Assembly (NCBI RefSeq): GCF_905397395.1 | Contig: NZ_CAJPVH010000051.1 | Coordinates: 1-37,662, forward strand | From: Cupriavidus campinensis | Lineage (GTDB): Bacteria > Pseudomonadota > Gammaproteobacteria > Burkholderiales > Burkholderiaceae | Direction of reading: 5' to 3' | DNA length: 37,662 nucleotides | In this document: in pieces, positions 17,971 to 25,216 of the stretch | How positions within the stretch are numbered: position 1 is the stretch's first letter | Layout: each line of letters starts with the position of its first letter | Program-made: the position numbers and the translations under genes | The notes under the pieces: model-generated | Database searches by the model: none | What the model was told of the DNA's origin: nothing | The model's input: only the letters and a program-made list of their open reading frames with translations

Positions 17971-18000
17971 AAAAAACCGCGCCCTCGAGCGCGGTTTTTT
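17971..18000. terminator. Bidirectional terminator between typA and the sterol desaturase gene
   Basis: AAAAAACCGCGC, a CCTCGA loop and GCGCGGTTTTTT form a symmetric hairpin (17971-18000) with an A tract on one side and a T tract on the other. It can terminate both convergent transcripts and abuts the stop codon of the minus-strand gene. Confidence 0.88.
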
Positions 18001-18857
18001 CATGGTTCAACGTGTTTGGGGCTGCGCCACTCGGGCGGCTTCCAGAAGTAGCGCGGATCGCGCGCGTGCCAGGCATCCCGGAACATATCGCGCCATTCGT
18101 GGAAGGTGAGCGTCAGCGGGTTGTGCGTGCGAATTTGCCGCGTGATGCCGTACTCGGGAGCGGCCTCCTCGGGTACGAAGCTGCCAAACAGGCGATCCCA
18201 AACGGTCAGCACGCCCGCATAGTTGCGGTCGATATATTGTGGATTCTTCGCATGGTGCACCCGATGCACCGACGGCGTGTTGAGAACCATCTCAACCAGC
18301 GGCCAGCGTCGGCCCAGCCGGGTGTGGACGAAGAACTGGAACGCGAGGTTCAGGCCGACGGCCAGGATCACCCAATCTGGTGTAAATCCGATGAACGCGA
18401 GCGGAATCCAGAACAGCCACATGCCCGAGATCGGGTAGGTCAGGCTCTGCCGGAACGCTGTTGAGAAATTCATGCCTTCCGACGAGTGGTGCGCCACGTG
18501 CGAGGCCCACAGCCAGCGCACCCGATGGCTGGCCCGGTGGAACCAGTAATACAGAAAATCCTGTAGCAACAGCAGCAGCGCGAAGGACCACCACGTCTCC
18601 GGCACCGCGCGCAGGCCGTGCGCGTAGCACCAGGTGTAGACCGTGCGGATCAGCAGCCAGAGGAAGAAGGCATCCGACGCCTGGTGCATCAGCGCGAGGC
18701 TGGCGTTGGACAGCGTGTCCCGCCAGCTGTAGACAGCGGGGTCGCGGCGCGCCCAGTACCAAGCCTCCCAGCCGATGGTTAGCAGGAAGACCGGCGCGAA
18801 GGCCATCAGGATCAGGCCGGGATCGAATCCGGCGGGTTGGGGGGGCGTGGCGTGCAT
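18000..18857 (-). CDS. Sterol desaturase/fatty acid hydroxylase superfamily membrane protein
   Basis: Predicted di-iron membrane oxygenase of 285 aa. Histidine boxes typical of the superfamily are visible: HRASH (His107, His111), HVAHH (His120, 123, 124), a further His178, and HRVHH (His198, 201, 202). They are set among four or five hydrophobic segments. I chose the ATG at 18857 (MHATPPQPAGFD); an in-frame extension to 18926 has no membrane or family character. Family members hydroxylate or desaturate lipids, or cleave ether lipids as in alkylglycerol monooxygenase. The actual substrate is unknown. It stands alone, convergent with typA. Confidence 0.85.
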   Translation of the reverse strand: MHATPPQPAGFDPGLILMAFAPVFLLTIGWEAWYWARRDPAVYSWRDTLSNASLALMHQASDAFFLWLLIRTVYTWCYAHGLRAVPETWWSFALLLLLQDFLYYWFHRASHRVRWLWASHVAHHSSEGMNFSTAFRQSLTYPISGMWLFWIPLAFIGFTPDWVILAVGLNLAFQFFVHTRLGRRWPLVEMVLNTPSVHRVHHAKNPQYIDRNYAGVLTVWDRLFGSFVPEEAAPEYGITRQIRTHNPLTLTFHEWRDMFRDAWHARDPRYFWKPPEWRSPKHVEP

Positions 18858-19027
18858 GGCGCAAGTGTGCACATTCTTAAGGTTTTTGCGTGGAGGGCTT
18901 CCTCCATACGCCGCCAGGTGCCGCATCGTACGCGTGCGGGTCGCCTATCGCACATCATCACAAATCTGCAACACAGACTATCCATCGCGATGCATCAAGG
19001 TTCGCGCGGGCGCGCCGTCATTGCGTG

Positions 19028-19054
19028 AGCGGCCAGGGAGGAGTGGCCGCTTTT
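19028..19054 (+). promoter_or_regulatory. Terminator-like leader hairpin before the chemoreceptor gene
   Basis: AGCGGCCA (19028-19035), the 8-nt loop GGGAGGAG and TGGCCGCT (19044-19051) form a perfect 8-bp stem ending in four T, 22 bp before the ATG at 19077. The loop is itself a strong anti-16S purine sequence. It could be a weak attenuator or a leader structure affecting translation. Confidence 0.5.
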
Positions 19055-19076
19055 CACGTTACGGAGAGTCGCCCCC

Positions 19077-20645
19077 ATGTTTCGCAACACTACGATCGGA
19101 GCCCGGCTGTGGCTCCTCACGATTGTCACGAATTTGTTGCTGCTGATTGTCGGCGGCGTTGGTTGGTTGGGCATGTCGCGCAGCAACGATGCTACGCGCC
19201 AGGTCTATCAGCAGCAGCTTGCCGCTGCGACGTATCTGGCCGAAGCGCGGTCCAACCAGTTGCTGGTGCGCGTGCTGCTGGATCAGGCCGCTTTCGCCAC
19301 CGACCCGGCCGACGCCAAGGCGCGCTCCGCCACGGCACAGGACTTCGCGCGCCAGTCCGACGCGGCCTGGAAGTCGTATCTTGAGATTCCTCGCAACGAG
19401 GAACAGACGCGTGCCACCGAGGCCGTATCGGCCCGCCGCCAGGCGCTGTTCGCGCAGGGTGTGGCGCCGATGATTGCCGCGCTCCACGCTGGCAACCGCG
19501 ACGCGATGATGACGGCAGTCATGGACACGATTCCCAAGCTCGATATCCAGTTCACGGCCGTCAACACGGAACTGGGGCGCTTGCAGGTGGCAAGCGCCAA
19601 GGCCGTGTACGAACGTTCTCAAGATCGTTACGGTCGGCTGTTGACGCTCTCGCTTGCCGTACTGGCTGTGGGGCTGGTGTTCAGCACCGTGGTGGCGTGG
19701 CGCCTGCGCGTTTCCATCGTCCGGCCGCTCGATGTGGCCATTGCTCGCTTCGCCCGCATCGCCGACGGCGACCTCGGCACCGCGCACCGGGACGATGCCG
19801 GCGTGATGGCTGACGAGCACGCCAGGAATGAGACGAGTCGCATGCTGGGGATGCTCGGCCGCATGCAGGCCCGGCTGCGCGAGATGGTGGGCGAGGTGCG
19901 CGGTGGCGCCGACTCGATCGCCGCCGCCAGCGCGCAGATCGCCAGCGGCAACGCCAATCTGTCGCAGCGCACCGAGCAGCAGGCCGCGTCGCTCGAGGAA
20001 ACCGCTTCGAGCATGGAGCAACTGACCGGCACCGTGCGCCACAACGCCGATAGCGCGCGCGACGCCACCTCGCTGGCGACTAACGCCCAGACGCTGGCCG
20101 AGCGCGGCAGCGCGGCGGTTTCGCGCGTGGTGGACACCATGCGCGCCATCGACGCCGGCGCCAACAGGATCGTCGACATCATCGAGGTAATCGAGAAGAT
20201 CGCATTCCAGACCAACATCCTGGCGCTCAATGCCGCCGTGGAAGCTGCCCGCGCCGGCGAGCACGGGCGCGGCTTTGCCGTCGTGGCGGGCGATGTTCGA
20301 GATTTGTCTCAGCGTTGCGCGGCGGCGTCTAAGGAGATCCGGGGGCTGATCGGCGCGTCGGTGTCCAGCGTGCGCGAGGGCACCTCCCTCGTGGACGGGG
20401 CGGGCAGGGCGATGCAGGACATCGTGGACGAAGTACGACGCGTGAGCGACATCATCGGTGGCATCAGCGCGGCATCGGACGAGCAGTCGCGCGGCATCGA
20501 GCAGGTGAACGTGGCGGTGTCCCATATGGACGGCATGACGCAGCAGAACGCGGCGCTGGTCGAGGAGGCTGCCGCCGCGGCGGCGTCGCTCCAGGATCAG
20601 GCGCAGCGGCTGACGGGTCTTATGGCCGCCTTCCGGATGGCCTGA
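19077..20645 (+). CDS. Methyl-accepting chemotaxis protein
   Basis: Inner-membrane chemoreceptor of 522 aa. A first transmembrane helix (about 10-33) and a second (about 185-208) bracket a periplasmic helical domain of the four-helix-bundle/Tar type. A HAMP domain follows (RPLDVAIARFARIADGDL), then the long cytoplasmic methyl-accepting coiled coil. The signalling tip at about 374-420 reads KIAFQTNILALNAAVEAARAGEHGRGFAVVAGDVRDL; most receptors have GEVR where this one has GDVR (Asp406). No C-terminal CheR-binding pentapeptide is seen, so methylation would depend on other receptors or direct access. The ligand is unknown and no chemotaxis genes are adjacent. Confidence 0.93.
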   Translation: MFRNTTIGARLWLLTIVTNLLLLIVGGVGWLGMSRSNDATRQVYQQQLAAATYLAEARSNQLLVRVLLDQAAFATDPADAKARSATAQDFARQSDAAWKSYLEIPRNEEQTRATEAVSARRQALFAQGVAPMIAALHAGNRDAMMTAVMDTIPKLDIQFTAVNTELGRLQVASAKAVYERSQDRYGRLLTLSLAVLAVGLVFSTVVAWRLRVSIVRPLDVAIARFARIADGDLGTAHRDDAGVMADEHARNETSRMLGMLGRMQARLREMVGEVRGGADSIAAASAQIASGNANLSQRTEQQAASLEETASSMEQLTGTVRHNADSARDATSLATNAQTLAERGSAAVSRVVDTMRAIDAGANRIVDIIEVIEKIAFQTNILALNAAVEAARAGEHGRGFAVVAGDVRDLSQRCAAASKEIRGLIGASVSSVREGTSLVDGAGRAMQDIVDEVRRVSDIIGGISAASDEQSRGIEQVNVAVSHMDGMTQQNAALVEEAAAAAASLQDQAQRLTGLMAAFRMA

Positions 20646-20743
20646 GCCGAGTCCGTTGAGACGATTCTGAAAATCGAACAGTGCCCGGGCATGGTCATGT
20701 GGCTGGCGTAAAATCGCTGGCAACAAGAAAGGAGCAGAGACAC

Positions 20744-21850
20744 ATGACGGAGTCTGGATCGACGCAGGTAGTAGCGGAAGTGATGACCGAGGAGCGTGGC
20801 GGGGTGGCGTACCTGACGCTGAACCGCCCGCAGGCGCTGAACGCGCTCTCGCTGGAGATGATTCGCGCGATCACGGATGCGCTGACGCGCTGGGAGGCCG
20901 ATCCGGCGGTGCATGCGGTGGTGGTGGCGGGCGCGGGCGGCAAGGCGTTCTGCGCCGGCGGCGACATCCGCTGGTTCCACAAGGCCTGGCATGCGCAGGA
21001 CCCGCTGCTGGACCAGTTCTTCGTCGAGGAATACGCGCTCAACCGCCTGATTCACCGTTACACGAAGCCCTATATCGCGCTGATGGACGGCGTGGTCATG
21101 GGCGGTGGCATGGGCATCTCGCAAGGTGCCCGCCTGCGCATCGTCACGGATCGCACGAAGATGGCGATGCCCGAGACCAATATCGGCCTGTTCCCGGATG
21201 TGGGCGGCGGCTGGTTTCTCGCCCGCACGCCGGGCCGGCTGGGCGAGTACCTGGGGCTGACCGGCACGGTCATCCACGCCGCCGATGCGCTGTACGCGCG
21301 TCTGGCGGATGTCTACCTGCCCGCCAACGTGCTGGCCGAGATGGTGGCGGCGCTGCAGGCGGCCCGATTTACCAGCCCCGAGTCGGTGCTGGCCCATATC
21401 GCCAGGTTCACGGACCAGCACACGGCGGCTTGCGTGCCGGCCGACAGCAGCCTCGCGCGGCTGTCGGACCAGATCGACGCCACGTTCGCGGGCGCGACGG
21501 TGCCTGCCATCCTCGCGGCCGTCAGCGATGCCGAAGGCGACTGGGGTGCCCAGACCGCCGCGATGCTGCGCAGCCGTTCCCCGCTGATGCTGTGCGTGAC
21601 GCTCGAGCAGATTCGCCGCGCGCGGTCGATGGCACTGGACGACGAACTACGCATGGAACTGGACATGATGTATCACGTGTTCCGCATTGGCGAGAAGGTG
21701 GAAGGCATCCGCGCGCTCGCCGTCGACAAGGACCACCAGCCGAAATGGCAGCCGGCGCGGCTCGACGACGTGAGCGCGGCGCGTGTGCGATCATTCTTCG
21801 ACAGTCCGTGGCGGCGCGAGGAACATCCGCTGGCCAGTCTCGGTCGATAG
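20744..21850 (+). CDS. Enoyl-CoA hydratase/isomerase family, probable 3-hydroxyisobutyryl-CoA hydrolase
   Basis: Crotonase-fold enzyme of 368 aa. The start at 20744 follows AAAGGAGCAGA; the upstream in-frame extension to 20681 is ignored. Crotonase features include LNRPQALNALS, GAGGKAFCAGGDIRW (CoA/oxyanion loop) and GVVMGGGMGIS. The segment MPETNIGLFPDVGGGWFL is the signature of the HIBYL-CoA hydrolase (ECH_2) branch, and the length of 368 aa rather than about 260 fits that branch. Hydrolysis of 3-hydroxyisobutyryl-CoA belongs to valine breakdown. No other valine genes are adjacent, so the substrate is inferred from the motif. Confidence 0.85.
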   Translation: MTESGSTQVVAEVMTEERGGVAYLTLNRPQALNALSLEMIRAITDALTRWEADPAVHAVVVAGAGGKAFCAGGDIRWFHKAWHAQDPLLDQFFVEEYALNRLIHRYTKPYIALMDGVVMGGGMGISQGARLRIVTDRTKMAMPETNIGLFPDVGGGWFLARTPGRLGEYLGLTGTVIHAADALYARLADVYLPANVLAEMVAALQAARFTSPESVLAHIARFTDQHTAACVPADSSLARLSDQIDATFAGATVPAILAAVSDAEGDWGAQTAAMLRSRSPLMLCVTLEQIRRARSMALDDELRMELDMMYHVFRIGEKVEGIRALAVDKDHQPKWQPARLDDVSAARVRSFFDSPWRREEHPLASLGR

Positions 21851-21943
21851 ACAACCCGAGCCGGGCGACATGCCTGGCAGGGTTTTCGCTGCTTCCGTTG
21901 CAATCCGTTGTACTTCAACCGTCAACAGTGAAAGGAAACCGTG

Positions 21944-22504
21944 ATGAGCAATCCTCGTGATGTCGCCGTAGTGGTGGGAAGCCTGCGCAAGGAATCCCTG
22001 AACCTGAAACTGGCCAAGGCATTGGCGGCGCTGGCGCCGCCGCAGTTGAAACTGGATATCGTGGAGATCCGGCAGCTGCAGATGTACAACCAGGACGACG
22101 ACGACAATCCGCCAGTCGAGTGGGTGGCGTTCCGCGATCGCATCCGCCGCGCGGATGCGGTGCTGTTTATCACGCCCGAGTACAACCGCTCGGTGCCCGG
22201 TGTGCTCAAGAACGCCATCGACGTGGGCTCGCGCCCATACGGGCAGAGCGCTTGGGACGGCAAACCAGGCGGCGTGATCAGCGCATCGCCGGGTGCCATC
22301 GGCGGTTTCGGCGCCAATCATCACCTGCGCCAGTCGCTGGTATTCCTCAATATCCCGGTGTTGCAACAGCCCGAGGCCTATATCAGCGGTGTCGACAAGC
22401 TGTTCGACGCGCAGGGCGGGATTGCGAACGAATCGACACGCGGTTTCCTGAGCAAATACCTCACGACGTTTGCCAGCTGGATCGACAAGAACGCCGCCCG
22501 TTGA
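21944..22504 (+). CDS. NAD(P)H-dependent FMN reductase family protein
   Basis: Flavodoxin-like soluble reductase of 186 aa, resembling the ChrR/YieF group that reduces FMN, quinones or chromate. Family features are the phosphate-binding loop GSLRKESLNLKLA near residue 12 and the TPEYNRSVPGVLKNAIDVGS motif, followed by GKPGGVISASPGAIGG. The ATG at 21944 is chosen with AAAGGAAA upstream; a GTG one codon earlier is possible. It lies 93 bp after the hydrolase gene and may be co-transcribed with it. Confidence 0.9.
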   Translation: MSNPRDVAVVVGSLRKESLNLKLAKALAALAPPQLKLDIVEIRQLQMYNQDDDDNPPVEWVAFRDRIRRADAVLFITPEYNRSVPGVLKNAIDVGSRPYGQSAWDGKPGGVISASPGAIGGFGANHHLRQSLVFLNIPVLQQPEAYISGVDKLFDAQGGIANESTRGFLSKYLTTFASWIDKNAAR

Positions 22505-22627
22505 TCCAGGCGGGGACGGAGGGTCAGCCCAGTCCTACATAGCGAAGCGGGGCGGCTCCGACATCGCCGGCAGGTGCGTGTTTCTATAGTGGAATCAAGC
22601 CCACTACAGATACACAGGAGGAAAACC

Positions 22628-22702
22628 ATGCCGTACATCGTCGCGTGGCTACTCGGCGTCCCGGCCTTCGTGCTGGTTCTGATCTGGCTGTTCATGCATT
22701 GA
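22628..22702 (+). CDS. Candidate 24-aa single-pass membrane peptide
   Basis: An ATG at 22628 preceded by the strong ribosome-binding site AGGAGGAAAA (about 5 bp spacing) opens 24 codons ending in TGA at 22700-22702. The peptide begins MPYIVAWLLGVPAF and continues as an almost unbroken hydrophobic helix ending LFMH, so it would sit in the inner membrane. A perfect 20-bp terminator hairpin follows 13 bp downstream, and the 5' leader holds a short inverted repeat (TAGTGG/CCACTA, 22587-22604). Near-consensus SD, clean start and stop and a dedicated terminator argue for a real gene. No function can be assigned. Confidence 0.65.
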   Translation: MPYIVAWLLGVPAFVLVLIWLFMH

Positions 22703-22715
22703 TGCACCCGCATCA

Positions 22716-22761
22716 CGAGCAACAGAAAATGGCGCTTTCGGGCGCCGTTTTCTGTTGCTCG
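22716..22761 (+). terminator. Strong 20-bp terminator hairpin after the 24-aa gene
   Basis: Arms 22716-22735 and 22742-22761 pair over 20 positions with a single G-T wobble and the loop TTTCGG. The inner GGCGC/GCGCC stem is flanked by AAAA and TTTT, so the inner part is a bidirectional intrinsic terminator and the outer arms extend it. It isolates the small gene from dusA. Confidence 0.85.
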
Positions 22762-22812
22762 GCCGCTGCGTGTGCTGCCGGCGCATCCCCTGTCGATGCC
22801 CCGCAAACCACG

Positions 22813-22818
22813 TATACT
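22813..22818 (+). promoter_or_regulatory. Possible dusA -10 box
   Basis: TATACT lies 61 bp before the dusA ATG and after the preceding terminator, so dusA needs a promoter here. The best -35 match, TGTCGA at 22791, is weak with 16 bp spacing. Confidence 0.4.
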
Positions 22819-22878
22819 GCGGGCCATCCCGATGGCCGGGCTTTGTCCCCAGGCTCCATCCGCTATCCCAAGATCCGC

Positions 22879-23883
22879 ATGACCGCAAATCCCCGCCGCA
22901 TCTCGGTTGCCCCGATGATGGATTGGACTGACCGCCATTGCCGCACCTTTCACCGTGCGTTGAGCCGGCACACCTGGCTGTATACCGAGATGGTGACGAC
23001 TGGCGCGTTGCTCCATGGCGATGTGGCGCGGCACCTTGACTTCGACGCCGGCGAGCAGCCCGTGGCGCTGCAACTGGGCGGTAGCGAGCCCGCGGACCTT
23101 GCCCAGGCTGCAAAACTCGGCGAACAATGGGGCTACAAGGAAATCAACCTCAACTGCGGTTGCCCGTCGGAGCGCGTGCAGCGTGGTGCTTTTGGCGCTT
23201 GCCTGATGGCGGAGCCAACCCTGGTGGCAGATTGCGTCCACGCGATGCGCGATGCGGTGTCCATTCCGGTGACGGTCAAGCATCGGATCGGTATCGATAC
23301 GATCGAACACTACGATTTTGTCCGCGATTTTGTCGGTACGATTGCCGATGCGGGGTGCGAGACGTTTATCGTTCATGCGCGCAACGCGATATTGAAGGGC
23401 CTGAGCCCGAAGGAAAATCGAGAAATCCCGCCGCTCCGTTATGAGGTTGCTTATCAGCTAAAACGCGAGTTTCCAAAGCTCGAGATTCTCATCAATGGCG
23501 GCGTCGTGACCTACGACGAGATCGCCGAGCACCTGCAACACGTGGACGGTGTGATGATTGGCCGCGAGGCGTATCACCAGCCGTATTTCCTTTCGGAAAT
23601 GGATGCGCGGTTCTATGGCGCGAACGCGCCCATCCCCGCGCGGCAGGAGGTGGAATTGGCGATGCAGGACTATATCGGCGCTTTCGTGGAGCGGGGCGGC
23701 TACATGGGCGCCGTTACGCGGCACATGCTGGGCTTGCATCGTGGCATCCACGGTGGCCGGGGCTGGCGTCGTGTGCTGTCAGATGCACGCCGGATGCATG
23801 CCGCGCGTAGCCGCATGGCCGTGGATGCGCTCTTCGAGGAAGCACGCAGTCATTTGCGTCCGGACCTGCTTGAGGCGGCCTGA
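22879..23883 (+). CDS. dusA: tRNA-dihydrouridine(20/20a) synthase DusA
   Basis: Flavin-dependent enzyme that reduces uridines 20/20a in the tRNA D-loop. The 334-aa product starts MTANPRRISVAPMMDWTDRH, the DusA N-terminus with its FMN-binding APMM(D/E)WTD motif. NLNCGCPSERVQRGAFGACLM holds the catalytic Cys95, and VKHRIGID, HARNAILKGLSPKENREIPPL and NGGV follow as in the TIM-barrel Dus family; ENR(E)IPPL is typical of the DusA subgroup. A longer in-frame extension to 22645 runs through the small membrane gene and terminator hairpin and is rejected. Confidence 0.96.
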   Translation: MTANPRRISVAPMMDWTDRHCRTFHRALSRHTWLYTEMVTTGALLHGDVARHLDFDAGEQPVALQLGGSEPADLAQAAKLGEQWGYKEINLNCGCPSERVQRGAFGACLMAEPTLVADCVHAMRDAVSIPVTVKHRIGIDTIEHYDFVRDFVGTIADAGCETFIVHARNAILKGLSPKENREIPPLRYEVAYQLKREFPKLEILINGGVVTYDEIAEHLQHVDGVMIGREAYHQPYFLSEMDARFYGANAPIPARQEVELAMQDYIGAFVERGGYMGAVTRHMLGLHRGIHGGRGWRRVLSDARRMHAARSRMAVDALFEEARSHLRPDLLEAA

Positions 23884-23917
23884 TCGCCCAGCTGAATCGA
23901 GGGAAGACTCTAATTTC

Positions 23918-23929
23918 GAACGATCGTTC
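23918..23929. promoter_or_regulatory. Perfect 12-bp palindrome downstream of dusA
   Basis: GAACGATCGTTC reads identically on both strands, 35 bp after the dusA stop. Its size and base pattern resemble operators of TetR-type repressors, but no regulator or regulated gene is adjacent. It may mark the promoter of the terminator-ended transcript described next. Confidence 0.35.
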
Positions 23930-24052
23930 TATGCAGGGTGCCCGTGCGGGTGCGCGCAGCGGTGTATTGGGCGGTCGGTGGCGCTGAATCCCGCACCAGC
24001 AAAGGGATTCCCCTAATTCGCCGCTTGGCGGCCACCTTCTTACACTGTGCTT

Positions 24053-24115
24053 GCCCTCGAATACAGGGCTTTCTTCAACTGATTATTGGGCCCGCCGTGT
24101 GCGGGCTCTTTTTTT
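24053..24115 (+). ncRNA. Candidate small RNA module 1, or dusA-distal terminator
   Basis: A small hairpin (GCCCT 24053-24057 with AGGGC 24065-24069), an AT-rich single-stranded stretch, and an intrinsic terminator (24088-24095 with 24101-24108, loop CGTGT, then seven T to 24115). It is 200 bp beyond dusA with no open frame of interest. No promoter was identified, so the 5' end is not defined; it may only be the 3' end of a long dusA transcript. Confidence 0.4.
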
Positions 24116-24175
24116 GTCCACCGCACTTGGGTTTGCCCGAATAGTGCTCACGATCTGGGCCAACTACATTGACTC

Positions 24176-24234
24176 TGCCTTCAGGGCATTGAGATCGCTA
24201 ATTTAAGAGTCCGCTACGGCGGGCTCTTTTTTTT
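24176..24234 (+). ncRNA. Candidate small RNA module 2, tandem to module 1
   Basis: The same layout 118 bp downstream: a small hairpin (TGCC/GGCA, 24176-24188), an AT-rich spacer and the terminator GAGTCCGC-TACG-GCGGGCTC (24207-24226) followed by eight T. In both modules CAGGGC lies exactly 37 nt before GCGGGCTC (24064 to 24101; 24182 to 24219). The second terminator needs a transcript that the first has not stopped, which suggests a separate promoter between them. Confidence 0.4.
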
Positions 24235-24257
24235 GCCCTCGCATCTGTGCATCCCCC

Positions 24258-24296
24258 AAAAAAAAACAGGCGACTCTTGGTTACCAAGGCCGCCTG
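24258..24296 (-). terminator. Minus-strand terminator with nested palindrome
   Basis: On the minus strand CAGGCG...CGCCTG (24296-24291 with 24272-24267) enclose the palindrome TTGGTAACCAA and are followed by nine T (complement of 24258-24266). This is an intrinsic terminator for a leftward transcript. The only candidate gene upstream of it is the 23-aa frame at 24343-24414. Confidence 0.75.
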
Positions 24297-24342
24297 ACGG
24301 GAATGTCGAGGGGGGTCAATGTCCCTCGCGAAAGAGTATCTA

Positions 24343-24414
24343 TCAGCACCAATTGCGCCAGAACCCTGCGTTGGTGGGGCGCCCCGCGTTTTTCGTGCGG
24401 TAGTCGATGGACAT
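24343..24414 (-). CDS. Candidate 23-aa small protein
   Basis: On the minus strand an ATG at 24414 opens 23 codons ending in TGA. The peptide starts MSIDYRTKNAGRP and ends FWRNWC; it is basic, Asn/Arg-rich, with two Trp and a C-terminal Cys. Nearly all third codon positions are G or C (ATC GAC TAC CGC ACG ... TTC TGG CGC), as in the host's real genes and unlike the AT-richer surroundings. An intrinsic terminator follows about 45 bp downstream on the same strand. Against it: no Shine-Dalgarno sequence is visible and no clear promoter was found. No function or family is recognised. Confidence 0.45.
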   Translation of the reverse strand: MSIDYRTKNAGRPTNAGFWRNWC

Positions 24415-24664
24415 TTTGAGTTGGCGAAATCGTGTTCGATGTTCCACGCTATAGAGAATCGCATGCCTGAAAGTAGGTAAGCGACGTTTTCGTCATGTTA
24501 CGATGCCGTCAATGCCGCGACAGTCGGCATGTGGCCTGTGAATCCTGCGCAAGCGGGATTTCGGTGGGGGAAAAGCAAGTGGGCTGGCCGGTTGTCGGCG
24601 TCGCAGTGCGTGCACGAGCACGGGCCGGCGCGATAGATCGGAAGCGAGCCCTGAGGGGTAGCTC

Positions 24665-24928
24665 ATGGTGGATGGGGAAGAGCCATTCGGCGAGGTCTTT
24701 GAGGATTTCCGCCTGATCTGGGTGGCCGAGCGCCTGCAGGACGGCAAATGGACTGCGCGGTATTGCTGGCATGCTGGCACGTCAGTGGAAGCTGGCAAGG
24801 CATTGCAGCGTGATGTGCTCAACGGCAAGTCCCGGCGACTGCTCGGTCTGTTTCCGAGCGAGGCCGAGACCGTTGCCGCGATCAAGGAGGCGGTGCTGCT
24901 GGAAGCGAAGTGGCACGGCAGTCGATAA
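24665..24928 (+). CDS. Small hypothetical protein, 87 aa
   Basis: Soluble, acidic 87-aa protein beginning MVDGEEPFGEVFEDFRLIWVAERL, preceded by GAGGGG about 8 bp before the ATG. Residues suggest an alpha/beta fold with several Trp and a C-terminal helix (SEAETVAAIKEAVLLEAKWHG). Codon use is host-like. It stands alone between the small RNA region and tRNA-His. Family not recognised. Confidence 0.65.
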   Translation: MVDGEEPFGEVFEDFRLIWVAERLQDGKWTARYCWHAGTSVEAGKALQRDVLNGKSRRLLGLFPSEAETVAAIKEAVLLEAKWHGSR

Positions 24929-25062
24929 GGCAGGTAGGAAGGTGAAATTTTTTTGTGCGGAATACTAGCCATCCTCTGAAGATCCTTGTAGAATCTTGGT
25001 TTTCGTTGAACGGCAACGCCGGATAGCGAAAGCGCCAGCGGCAAGCTGGCAAAACCTCTACG

Positions 25063-25138
25063 GTGGCTGTAGCTCAGTTGGTAGAGTCCAGGATTGTGAT
25101 TCCTGTCGTCGTGGGTTCGAGTCCCATCAGCCACCCCA
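25063..25138 (+). tRNA. tRNA-His (GUG)
   Basis: A full cloverleaf: acceptor GTGGCTG/CAGCCAC, D arm with GTAGCTCAGTTGGTAGAG, anticodon stem CAGGA/TCCTG with anticodon GTG at 25096-25098, T arm GTGGGTTCGAGTCCCAT, discriminator C and an encoded CCA at 25136-25138. The G at 25062 is the extra G-1 characteristic of tRNA-His, pairing with C73, so the mature RNA likely begins at 25062. A terminator follows 11 bp downstream. Confidence 0.97.
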
Positions 25139-25149
25139 AATTGCTTAAC

Positions 25150-25178
25150 AAAACGGCCACTTCTCAGTGGCCGTTTTG
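25150..25178. terminator. Terminator after tRNA-His, usable from both sides
   Basis: AAAACGGCCAC (25150-25160), loop TTCTCA and GTGGCCGTTTT (25167-25177) form a perfect 11-bp symmetric hairpin with A and T flanks. It ends the tRNA transcript and could also end the convergent minus-strand gene at 25217. Confidence 0.88.
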
Positions 25179-25216
25179 CTTTTCTACGCGCGTGTTGTCA
25201 TGTCAGTTGGCCGGGC

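Noticed and set aside
24495..24716. 73-codon plus frame starting MLRCRQCRDSRHVACESC
   Set aside because: The Cys pairs hint at a zinc ribbon, but there is no ribosome-binding site, the rest is low-complexity Arg/Ala, and it overlaps the 87-aa gene out of frame.
24989..24994. TAGAAT as promoter for tRNA-His
   Set aside because: Plausible -10 about 70 bp upstream, but no -35 at proper spacing; not strong enough to list.
24493..25134. 213-codon minus frame across tRNA-His
   Set aside because: Its N-terminus is the antisense of the tRNA, a common artefact, and it overlaps the better-supported 87-aa gene.
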